Origin: Nothophaeocryptopus gaeumannii
Taxonomy: Eukaryota > Ascomycota > Dothideomycetes > Mycosphaerellales > Mycosphaerellaceae
DNA length: 64,000 bases
Assembly (NCBI GenBank): GCA_031771865.1
Contig: JASISA010000003.1
Coordinates: forward strand, 186,001-250,000
Direction of reading: 5' to 3'
Within the stretch, counting starts at the first letter, position 1, and the number at the start of each line of letters is the position of its first letter. Positions 31,973 through 41,647 of this stretch are shown piece by piece. The position numbers were made by a program, and so were the translations under genes. Below the pieces are notes generated by a model. It was not told the DNA's origin. It saw nothing but the letters and a program-made list of their open reading frames with translations, and ran no database searches.

Positions 31973-32918
31973 CGCTGTGGAGACTTCCGCCGTCTGTCGA
32001 GTGATCCCGGACCTCGTCGGCGATCACAGTGTAGGTTTCCTCTTTTGCTGACATAGTGAGTAACTGCTTCATCAGTTCGCAATATATGCTGTACGCTCCA
32101 TCTAGGGAGCAAGAGAGAAGAAGAGATATCGATTAGAAATCGTGTGGCGAACGACCTACAGAAGCCCAATTGTGAACGGATTTTATTCTTCAGCCGAACT
32201 TAAGGTGCTTTCTCGGATGAAAATCAATTAGGAGAGACGTTGTGCACCGTAGTAGAATGGGCTTTGAACTCTCCGGGCTCACAAGCAATGCGTACAAACT
32301 GGGAGCGCTTCAAGGCTTTCGGTGGCACATGTATCCTTCCTCGAACCATTGTTGTTCAGATGTTCGTGACCCTATACGCAAGTGCATATCTCCTGGCTCT
32401 TACAACGGGGGTATCGGGCTGAGCATTCATCCGGATGTCGTGTTGCGAGGAATATCAAGCCATGCCCTTGATGTCTAGAGCTCCAGTAGAATCGGACCTG
32501 AGGAATGCCAGGCCATCAACCTCCGGGTAGTGCAAGGCATAAGCAGCAAAACGTTGTTGTTGGAAAGATAGCAGCGAGGATGTTGCAAGGTAGATACTTT
32601 ACCCAATTCGGACTAGCCACTCTTGGCACGCTCCAATGAATGTTCACCGCATCTTCGCGACTCCGACGCGATACAATTGATATGTGAGGGCTATTTTCTT
32701 TATCAAGTGGGGTGTAAAGTATTGATTGGGACGTCGAGGACGAGGGAGGGGGTGGGAAACAGATTGCCGTTATTCAATACATCGTAGAGCGCATGATCCA
32801 AGCGAGCATGAAGCACAAATTCTCTTTTACGGATTCACGAAGTGGCTCTCCTGCAGCGCTGGCAACGCAATTGTACAGTCATCTACAGGTCTAAAATTTG
32901 CTCTCTCACTCTCTCCCA
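31973..32918. other. intergenic upstream of the split tRNA gene
   Basis: About 0.95 kb without a supported protein gene. The last 40 bases before the tRNA are pyrimidine-rich (CTCTCTCACTCTCTCCCA). Confidence 0.45.
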
Positions 32919-32943
32919 GGCGTTGTAGCAAAGTGGTTACTGC

Positions 32944-32996
32944 GTAAGTCCTCCCAAGGGACATGAAATCAGGCTTGATAGCTAATATCTCCTCAG
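32944..32996 (+). other. spliceosomal-type intron 1 in tRNA-Ser
   Basis: 53 nt between tRNA positions 25 and 26. Donor GTAAGT, branch-like GCTAAT 11-16 nt before the end, acceptor CTCAG. Canonical nuclear tRNA introns sit at 37/38 and lack GT-AG ends. Confidence 0.8.
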
Positions 32997-33026
32997 GATT
33001 GACTAGAAATCAATTCCCTTCGGGGG

Positions 33027-33081
33027 GTGCGTCTTCTCGTCATTCACTCATTGCTACGATCATTCACTGACAAGTGAATAG
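33027..33081 (+). other. spliceosomal-type intron 2 in tRNA-Ser
   Basis: 55 nt between the end of the variable arm and the T stem. Donor GTGCGT, branch-like CACTGAC, acceptor AATAG. Confidence 0.8.
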
Positions 33082-33094
33082 CGTAGGTTCGAAT

Positions 33095-33148
33095 GTGAGT
33101 AAATGCTTTCTTCAAAATATATTGTGCGTCAACTAATGAAGATGTCAG
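33095..33148 (+). other. spliceosomal-type intron 3 in tRNA-Ser
   Basis: 54 nt between positions 60 and 61, exactly at the T-loop/T-stem border. Donor GTGAGT, branch-like AACTAAT, acceptor GTCAG. It splits the internal B-box promoter. Confidence 0.8.
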
Positions 33149-33194
33149 CCTGCCAACGTCGCCAAGCTTCGTTCTCCATCCCAGATGGAGCTTC

Positions 33195-33206
33195 TTTTTT
33201 GTTTTT
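33195..33206 (+). terminator. Pol III-type terminator (T6 then T5)
   Basis: TTTTTTGTTTTT begins 34 nt after the tRNA 3' end. No run of four or more T occurs between 32919 and 33161, so Pol III could traverse the whole split gene and stop here. Confidence 0.6.
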
Positions 33207-34038
33207 CTTTGCGGAAGAGAGCTGACTTCTGTTACTAGCCGGGCAAAGGAATGAAAGCTTTCGTGTTATTCCTAGAGATGGTATATGTGTTGCTGGTCTT
33301 GACACAACTTGAAGAATCGTACCCTGTTCAGAATTCGGGTGGCCCTTGGGCGTTGGCTGTTATTTACGGTCAGCATTCTTTTGCGAGCGACAGTGAGAAC
33401 GACCTCGCCCGAATAATGGTATATAGACTGGGCTTCGATTCAATCCTTTGCCCATGTCATAGAGTAAGGCGACATGATAGAGCTGACAGAACAACATCAC
33501 ATCTACAATATGCATTTGGCTATGTACTAACATTGGCGAGTGCTCCTCCCTATTCATTGATTGTTGATAAGTATGCTCCATGTTCCGGCATAGCCAGCAC
33601 AGACCGAAATTGTGTCGGCAAGGCGACTCCGCCGGTGCATGAAACTCGGAACGCTATACGGACACCTCCTCCCCTCCATGGCGACAAGGCTTCCAATGAC
33701 GACAAGGCTTCCAATGACGACGTTGTGCCAACGAGGTGTCGAAGGTGCCGAATTGTCTTCATGTCCATGGTCCTCGACCATTGTGTCCAAATGTACAGCA
33801 ACAGGGTCAGCCCGATGTTTGTTATAGGAAGCCATGGTTCATGCCAAAGCCTGGATAAATGCCGGGCATGCCGCATCCTGGGGTGGAGAGATCAGCAACA
33901 TATTTACCAACCCCATGTCCTCTTCCAGCTCTTGTCTGGCAGTTGGCCACAGTAAAGGCCAAACGGTAGTTGCAGATGGGATCTGAATCCCAAGCCTTAA
34001 CGAACAGAAGTGCTCAGCCTGAGGAGTAGAGAGGAAGT
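33207..34038. other. intergenic, no supported gene
   Basis: A 705-nt plus-strand open frame (33251-33955) starts with an ATG and a hydrophobic stretch but has no recognisable domain and low-quality composition later. I leave it uncalled. An 18-bp perfect tandem duplication lies at 33683-33718. Confidence 0.45.
33683..33718 (+). repeat. 18-bp unit, two perfect tandem copies
   Basis: The unit GACAAGGCTTCCAATGAC occurs twice without mismatch. Confidence 0.9.
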
Positions 34039-34228
34039 TCAATTGGGAGTCAGCTTACCTCGTTTTCGCCTGCCCCCCTTATGTGCTTTCAAGTATGTGG
34101 TAAGAGGATCCATCTCCTCCACGTCCTCATCATCTCCATCCCAAGCTTCAGTATCATCGAGCTCGTCACCGAACAGACCCAAGCCGAGAGGATCCATTCC
34201 CATCCCGTAAGGCGAGTGGTAAGGCATA

Positions 34229-34261
<33 letters not shown>

Positions 34262-34685
34262 GGTATAGGTGGGAGGCCGCCGATCATGCCCATTCCCATG
34301 CCGGGGTTCATCATACCTCCGCCACCCATCATGCCACCGCCAATCATTGATGGACTGGCGTGCATGCCGAGTGGGAAGGGAGCTTGTGGCATCGGGTATT
34401 GTCCGGCGCCAAAGCAGGAGCCGCTCATGCCATGTCGTCCCATGCCGCCGAGGAGGTAGTTCATTTGATGTACAGGTTGTGGTCCGCCTGCTCCGAAGGG
34501 TGACGCCCCTGATAGATGTTAGGCTGCTTGAAACAAGTCGACGGTCCACTGCGCTGAAGGACAGAACCAGAGCAGTTGGGAGGGAAACGAGGAGTCATAC
34601 CATATCCTTTGCTTCTCCGACCGAGAGTGGGCATCCCTGTGTCGCCCATCATCATTTGCGCGTATAGTCCTTGCAGTGGGTGCAT
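34039..34685 (-). CDS. Met/Gly-rich unknown protein
   Basis: A 184-residue protein from two exons, 34685-34601 and 34508-34039, around a 92-nt intron. I do not recognise the family. The middle is extremely rich in Gly, Met and Pro, with a run of Gly-Met dipeptides encoded by a CCCATG hexanucleotide repeat (about 34229-34260). The C-terminus is acidic (DDTEAWDGDDEDVEE) followed by a basic end (HKGGRRKRGK). At the 3' end a good 45-nt GT-AG intron (about 34018-34062 region) would replace the last five residues by an immediate stop, so two ends are possible. A disordered, low-complexity regulatory or RNA-binding role is a guess. Confidence 0.65.
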
Positions 34686-36629
34686 GATGATTGTCGAGGT
34701 CGTTTGGTTTGGTTCAATATGTAAAGTTGGCAAATGCGAGAGCTAGTATGAGTGGCGACGAGCAATGTTTGAGCTTGCTCTTTTGAAGGGCTCTATGATC
34801 TGCAATTGCTCAGTAAGGCAGCCTAGGAACAAGCAGCAAAAGCTCGAAGAATGATCGCTCCTCTTTCGAGGACAAGCAGACCACTTTATGCGTTGTGCGG
34901 GTGGCGTCAGTCATCGTTTGAAGGGTTGCTAGAAAGCACTTGACAATTGAATGGTCCTGCCAGTGAACAGCAAATCCATAAGATGACCTGACACCCGACT
35001 GAGCCATTGGATAACATACCTCTGACTCCATATTTTGCGTCTAGATCCATGCTGCCGGACCCGCACACGACATCGATCTCTCTTCATCATCGCGTTCTTC
35101 GGCCATACTTCGTGCTTACATGTCGCACTTGAGCGCCGTCGCTTAATCGTATGTCCCATCATCCCTTAGCAGCAGCAAACAAGTCGGGTCCCACATGCTC
35201 GTCATCCCGGCTGGCTGCAGCGAAGTCGACGAGACCCATGCTGACAGGGATCTCAAAACCGTCTTGCTAACCCTACAAAAACAAATGTGAGAAGGTCGTG
35301 AAGCGTTCGTCCGAGCTGGCCCGTACCATAATGTTGTCGGACCCTCGGACGGAATCCCCAGCAGTACTGTAACCAAGCTGGGTGCCACGGTGTGCTTAAG
35401 TCTTCGCATAGCTGTATGATTGGGAGTGCGGTAACCTGCTCGCAAGAGCTCTTTCCTGTTAGTATGCTGCGTTTGGGTTGCCTCCGCGTTCTGAGATCTG
35501 CAGTATCTTCAGGGCCTGCCGTAAGCGACAATGCAGCAAGATCTGTGGAGGCTGCATCACGACAGCTTACGTTGGCCACTCAAGCCGAGCGATGTGGTAC
35601 GTGGCGGAGGCAGTAGATAGGTCTGTTTCTGCTCATGTCAAACTGAAAGTCAGTATCTCAGCGACCTAGAAAGAAGCTCTGCCTGTCTGTCTCAGAACAA
35701 CGTCTTCGGGGCGAACGAGCTCATACGAGTGCCCGCGCTGACTGTCGTCAAGTCGCCTATCGCTTCTCACTACTTTCACGATCTCGAAAGTCCATCGAAG
35801 GTCTTTTCAGGTCTAAGATATCACGATGCGAACCCATATGGTATCGTTTCTTCAGCAAGTAGACAGTGAGAGGAATGCCAGCCTCGTAGACTGTAACCTC
35901 CTGCTATCAGTGTCAGATCAGTGCGCCTTAGCGACCTGGTTCGGGACAGCTCGGAAAGGCCGGTTCCTGGAATTTTCTTGCGCAGCGCGTTTTCGAGGAG
36001 CACCAAAGACCAAGTCTACCCAGAAATCTCGTGTCCGAGAGTATGCGACGCCTTCAATCGGGCTGCCATCCAGTAGAGCCAGTGTCCTCTATGGTGGCAC
36101 CGGAGAGGGCAGCCGTGAGGTTTTGGCGTCAGCTCTCGACGCGTGTCGCAGGATGCCAAACGCGTTGCGATATAGATGCGTATGGTAATGCCGCCGATGT
36201 TGACAGCACATTTTTACATAGTAGCTGTGCCAGATGCGCGACGACATGGACGTGATTATGCGTCAAGATGTGAGGTTTAGGTCGCGTTGCAGACTGGGAC
36301 ATGATGTATGCAGGAACAGAGATGGAGGGATGCTCGTCGGCCATGCACGGACCAGTCGTTAGTGCTAGCTCTTCACACTTTAGTTCTACCGTGCCAGCCA
36401 GCCAGAGGCACTCGATTCTAGTCGCGTGAGAGCATCTCTTCTAACTGCGCACACTCCAATTCCGCAAGCATTCATCACAAACAACCCCATCCATCGCATT
36501 AGCATCCCAAGTCCTGATCGCCTCAGGCTTCAAACACTCCCACCATCCATCGAAGAGCTTCCTCCCTTTCCTGCCACTCCACCACCACCACCACCACCAC
36601 CATCTCTCTCTTGGACCACCACCGCACAA
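34686..36629. other. long intergenic region
   Basis: 1.9 kb without a supported gene. The right end is the promoter and leader of the GYF gene, with a (CCA)n microsatellite at about 36579-36601. Confidence 0.5.
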
Positions 36630-39600
36630 ATGGCCCCCTCTACCTTTGCCTCCGCCGCCGCAGGCAACACTTCCTCCCAGAATCCCACACGCGATGCTAC
36701 CGGTGACTGGTAAGTACGACACGAAAGGACAGAAGACCTCGCGTCGCACAAGAGAGCATGCGCGCATTGCGAAGGACGCCAAAATCGCGCCAAGACGTGG
36801 ATATGGAGCTTGGGCTGACGGGCATCATGTTTTTAGGCCACGCAGGATGAATGGTACAACGCAGACCTTCCGTCGAGCATCAGGCGCCGCCACGAACCCT
36901 TCCGCCACACAGCAGAGCGACCTCCCCGGACAACAACAGGCACCTCGATACGTTCCCCCACACCGAAACGGCACTCTCGATAACACGCGTTTCTCGAAGG
37001 AGCAACTACTGGAGGCATATAAGGCTCATAGGGAGGAAGGAAGCTTAGATTCGGGCTTGTCCAATCTCTACGTGGGAGAATGGCAGCCAGATGTCGCGAA
37101 CGGCACCTCGGCGGGATGGGGCAGGACGGAGCACAATCGAGACACGCAAATTGGTCCAGAAGTCTGCTGGGAAAGAGATGGCGCGGTGGAACCATTGGGT
37201 ATGGTAGAGGTGGACGACGAAGAGCGAGAGGTGAGTGATGGTCTCACGAGAAGTGCACGCGCATTGGATCTACGTACTGATCCACAGGGACAGCTGTTCA
37301 CCTCGTCTGTCAATACGCCCATCAAAGCGACCAACACTGTCACTCAGCAATCGAACGGACTCCCTGGACGGAAAGTTAGCATCTCGAGCGCAACAACTCC
37401 CGGCGGCTTCGGACTCCCATCGCCTAGCGTGGCACGCGGCGGCGCTGGACGTCGCCGGGATACCAGCGAGTCCTTCCCTTTCCCCCAGAACAATGTCGCT
37501 TCTCCTGGAGGCTTCGACCGAATCGATCAACGTGCCGCATCACCACCGCCATCTCTCCTGCGTCGGAGGACCGATCTCAAAGACCTCAAGTCTGATGAAA
37601 AGGACGTTGAGGACAAGACTGCTTCGCCGTTCGGCACTCTTAAACGACACCCTACTGGACCTCTTTCTGCTGGTTTCAATGCACCTTCCTCCCCTTGGTC
37701 GACTACTGCCCCCCAAAGCGCGGGGTTATCTCCAATGGGCTCATTCGGCAGTTTCGGGATCGCTGGCCTGCAGGGCGTACCGAGCGATAAACGTCCTGGG
37801 CTTGGTGGCGCGAGATCTGAAAGTCGGTTCAAGAATTTGCTGAGCAAGGAGGGTGGTGAAGAAGGTGCGTCTAAGACTGTGGAGAGGAAGCCTAGCATTT
37901 CCAGCCTTTCACGAGTCAACGAGAACGAATCATGGCGCCCTCACGACCGGACAGAACCTGCAAACGAGCCGTTAGAGGAAGCCGAAGAGGACTTTCCCAC
38001 TGGTAGCGCTGCCCTCGCTGCGGATGCCGATATCAGTCCTCCGCATCCTCGACAGGGGTATCGCGGCTTCGGCACCCCTAGCCGCCAAGGCACACAGGAC
38101 GAATTCGGTTTCGGTGCTTTTGGCATGACCTCTGATAACACTCACGGCTTCGGACAAGGTTTCCTGCAAGGGCGCGACGCGGTTCAGCAGCAACAAACAC
38201 CTGCGCATCAGCGTATGGGTCAGCAGCTGGGCGGGAATGAGCCCATGAGTCCGACTGATACTAACCCCTATCAATCTCCGGAACAGCATGGTGTCGACCG
38301 CATGGCCGAACAGCTTGAGGACGATGGCAGTGACCTGCCCAACATGAACTTGCGTGGGCTGGGCCAGTTTGGTGCAGATCCGTCGCAGCAACTTGGTGGT
38401 CTCGGAGCATTGAGTGCTTTGCCCAACCTAGGACGCAATCAGGGACCGGCAAGTGACAGAAGCCAAACTTCTAGCGTTGGACCCAATCGTGGATTCTCTG
38501 GCCTTGCTGGACTTGGTCAACTCGGTAGTGCGCCTGGAGCTGGAGCGTGGCCCGCCTCTCAAGGTGGACTAGGAACCCCTGGGAGACAAACAGCGGGCCT
38601 CTCCAACGCTTTTGGAGGTGGGATCTTTTCGAGCTCGATGTCCGACATTCAGTCGCCTGGTCTTCCGGGTCTGGGTGGCGGAAGTATTCTGAGTCCGCAA
38701 GGTGGCGCTTACGGCGGAAGCAGAATGGCAAGCATGTTTCCACCACAGATGCAGGACCAGATGCGAGAGCAAGGTCGTGATCTGAGCAACGATCGAGCTC
38801 CTCCGCCGTTTGGAGACCTTGGTGACTTTGGAAGAGCTGCAGAGAGTCCGTTCACAAATCAGGACTTCAATGACAAGGGCCCAGAAATTGGAGAAGCACA
38901 GCAGCAGCCTCAGCAACCAGGTCAAGAGCCTCCTCAAGCAATTCAGGTACCACCTGGTAGCGCTGCTTCCAATCAGCCTCCGCCGCCGCAACAACGCCAA
39001 ATGGTCATGCCTGATCGCATGCGATGGATTTATAGGGACCCGCAAGGCCAGACTCAGGGACCATGGTCTGGTTTGGAAATGCACGACTGGTACAAGGCTG
39101 GCTTCTTCTCGCCGGAGCTGCTAGTTAAGAAGTACGAAGACCCGGACTACGAGCCGCTTGCCCAACTCATAAGACGCATTGGCAACTCGCGCGAGCCCTT
39201 CCTGGTTCCCCAAATCGGCATACCTCATGGCCCCGCCGGGAGCACCGGGCCAAACGCGTGGGCTGGCACCATCGGCAATGCTCCAGGAGCTGCGCAGCCT
39301 CCGTTCGCGTCTAGTTTCCCAAGCTTTGGTACTACCCTGACTGCAGAGCAACAGAATGCCCTCGAGCGTAGGAAGCAAGAGGAGCAGTATCTCATGGCTC
39401 GACAGAAGGAGCACCTCGCGCAGGCTCAGATCGCTCAGCGCATGCAGATGGGAAGCGGAGGCCATTCCGGCATCATACCCAGCCAGCTGCAACACCACAG
39501 CAGCGCGCAAAGTCTCAACTCTCAGCCTAGCTTTGGAAGCATGACTAGTCCTCAAGCCTACCAGCAAAGCCCTATCCAAGGCCCCGTCTCGGGAGCCCCG

Positions 39601-41340
39601 TCTGCTGGTCCACAGTCTGCGGGGTTCTTCGACAACTCCTTTCGCTCGCCTCCATCTGCTGGGCTAGGTGCCATTGGCGCTGCGCCACTTGGACATATTC
39701 GTGAAGAAGAAATTCCAGGCATCATGGATCGTCTGAACCTCGGAAACCGTCAACAGCCTGGTCAATTCGGTGCCCCTGGCCAGCCCTTCGCTGCTCAGCA
39801 GCAGACCCAACAGCCACAAGATACTCATGATGGCAAAGTCCAGCAGATGCTTCAGGACCGCCACAGGCTGCAGCAAGAGCAGGAAGAGCACGATGCTAGG
39901 CAGGAGGCGGACGAGATCCAACGAGCGCACGAGAACCAGGAGCGTCTTCGCCAATTCCAACAGTATCAAGATGAGCCACAGCAACTAGTCGAAGCACAGC
40001 TTGAGAAGGCCAATCTCACCGCTCAACCACCCACAGCCCAGGACACCATCACTTCGGAGACTCATATCTCTTCGCCAATCACTGCGCCGCAAGAGGAGCA
40101 ATCACAAGAGCCACTATCACTGACGGAGCAGGTTCAAAAGGCCGCGTCTGTGAAGCAATCGCCAGCTCCCCAGCAACCCGGCCTACCGCAACCCTTCCCA
40201 CCTGCGCCATCTCAGTCACCGCTTCCTGCTCCAGCAGCCCAGCGTGCCGGCAGAGCTAGTGTTGCGGATCAATTGCACGCTGAGTCCCGAGATGCTTCAC
40301 AGACGCCATCTGTTGACACTCCAAGCGCCACCATTGCGCCATGGGCGAAGGAGCCTGCCGAAGCACCACGAGGCCCGTCTCTGAAAGAGATTCAAGAAGC
40401 TGAGGCCAGAAAAGCTGCCGAGACCGAGGCGCTTGCGTCTGCTGCTCGCCGTGCTGCATTTGAGAAGGAGATGGAGACTCAGCACGCAGCTACTACTGTT
40501 TCGCCAGGCATTCCATCGTCCGCCACCTGGGGCGCTTTTTCTCCCGCTACTCCAACTGGCTCGGTCCCCGCTGCCTGGGCCAAGACCGCACAGAAGCCCA
40601 CCGGGCCAGCTGGCAAGACCCTTGCGCAAATTCAAAAGGAAGAAGAGTCTCGAAAGCGAAGACTTGCTGCGGTTGCCGCTCAAGCGCAGGCTCACTCAGC
40701 TTCTATGGCCGCAGTCCCCGCTCCAGCGGGTGGCAAGAGTTATGCAAACCTCGCCGGCAAAGTCTCATCTCCCACTGTGAACACAAATGTGCAAACTGGT
40801 GCGTGGACGACTGTCGGTGCTAGTGGTAAGACAAAGACTCCAGCGCCAGTGACCCCGACCGCGCGCTCTGTCAACTCGAACGTAGTGCCTACAGTGCAAG
40901 TCCCAGTCGTCCGCAAAGCTCCATCTCGAACTGCCACTGCGACTGCGTCTGGTGTGAACGCCCAAGATGAGTTCCGCAAATGGGCCGCAAACGAACTCAG
41001 ACCAGACTTAAACAGGGGCATCAACGCAGAAGTCTTTGTCAGCGAGCTCTGTATCATCGGCAACGACGTTCAGATTCTGACTGAAGCCATTCACGGCTCC
41101 TCCACCACTATCGACTCTCGTCACTTCGCCGAAGAGTTTGTCCACAAGAAGACTCAAGCCGATAAGGGTAAATGGGAAGCACCGGCTCTCAAGAGCTCCA
41201 GCCCTGCGAACGGCGCTTCTGGGAACGCTGGTGGATGGAGTGAGGTTGCCAAGAAGGGACCGAGTAAGGAGATGCCCAAGGAAGAGGCGAATGGGAACTT
41301 TAGAGTCGTGGCGGCGAAGAAGAGGGGTGGTAAGAGGTAG
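36630..41340 (+). CDS. GYF-domain protein (SMY2/GIGYF-like)
   Basis: A 1527-residue, largely disordered scaffold protein with one GYF domain, which binds Pro-rich partners in mRNA decay, translation repression or vesicle traffic. The start is ATG 36630 (MAPSTFASAAAGN). Exon 1 ends at 36709 and a 127-nt intron (36710-36836) follows. Exon 2 is a single 4.5-kb frame ending with TAG at 41338-41340. The GYF domain lies near residue 790: WIYRDPQGQTQGPWSGLEM, then DWYKAGFFSPELLVKK. A Gln/Glu-rich coiled-coil region follows (about residues 1070-1110). The last 100 residues are folded and end in a basic KKRGGKR. Low-complexity Gly/Phe/Gln stretches resemble P-body proteins. The gene is intact. Confidence 0.92.
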
Positions 41341-41647
41341 GATCTTTTACATCCTCCGACGAAACTGTGAGGCAAGTCACTACGTGTAAGATGGTGGCTA
41401 TACGCATGGAAGAGTGAAGCGAATGTGAGCGTTGCTGCATGGATGGTGATGAAGCGAAGCGACGTGAAGCGTGTACGGCGTAGATGGAAAAATCATTGTT
41501 TGGTCGGGGGCGTATCTTGAGTGAATAAGCGGTGGTCAACTAAAAGTCAAGCGTTCGTGTTGGCTTATGTAGTAGGATGAGATCAGAGAGAGACAAAAAA
41601 TCCATCATCAATCGTTGATTTGCATTTGACGTTCTTCAGCTACACGA
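41341..41647. other. intergenic between convergent genes
   Basis: Shared 3' region. Nothing else seen. Confidence 0.5.

Larger units (their letters stand above)
32926..33096 (+). promoter_or_regulatory. internal Pol III promoter: A-box 32926-32936, interrupted B-box 33086-33096
   Basis: The A-box TAGCAAAGTGG is a full match to the TRGCNNAGYNGG-type consensus. The B-box reads GGTTCGAATGT in genomic DNA, because intron 3 replaces the final CC of GGTTCGAATCC. The A-B distance is about 150 nt, longer than in an unsplit tRNA gene. Confidence 0.6.
32919..33161 (+). tRNA. tRNA-Ser(AGA) split by three GT-AG introns
   Basis: Four short segments form a perfect 81-nt serine tRNA when three GT-AG introns are removed. 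Segment 1 (32919-32943) holds the 5' acceptor strand GGCGTTG, TA, and the D arm (GCA stem, AAGTGGTTAC loop, TGC). Segment 2 (32997-33026) holds G26, the anticodon arm (ATTGA, loop CTAGAAA, TCAAT; anticodon AGA) and the long variable arm (CCC-TTCG-GGG). Segment 3 (33082-33094) has GTAGG and the T loop TTCGAAT. Segment 4 (33149-33161) has CCTGC, the 3' acceptor strand CAACGTC and discriminator G. All stems pair, with one G-T in the acceptor and one in the T stem. The introns are 53, 55 and 54 nt, the size of spliceosomal introns in neighbouring protein genes. There is no intron at the canonical 37/38 site. Confidence 0.85.

Noticed and set aside
32919..33161. Reading the split tRNA as chance similarity or as a 37/38-intron tRNA
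   Set aside because: All five stems, the D-loop GTGG, the T loop TTCGAAT, the Ser variable arm and the anticodon loop fit together only after removing the three GT-AG pieces; the 37/38 site has no insert.
33251..33955. 234-codon plus-strand open frame with a hydrophobic start
   Set aside because: Only the first 25 residues look like a signal peptide; the rest has no domain and contains the 18-bp duplication. Chance open frame is likelier.
35826..36188. 120-codon plus-strand open frame upstream of the GYF gene
   Set aside because: No domain, biased composition, no splice context.
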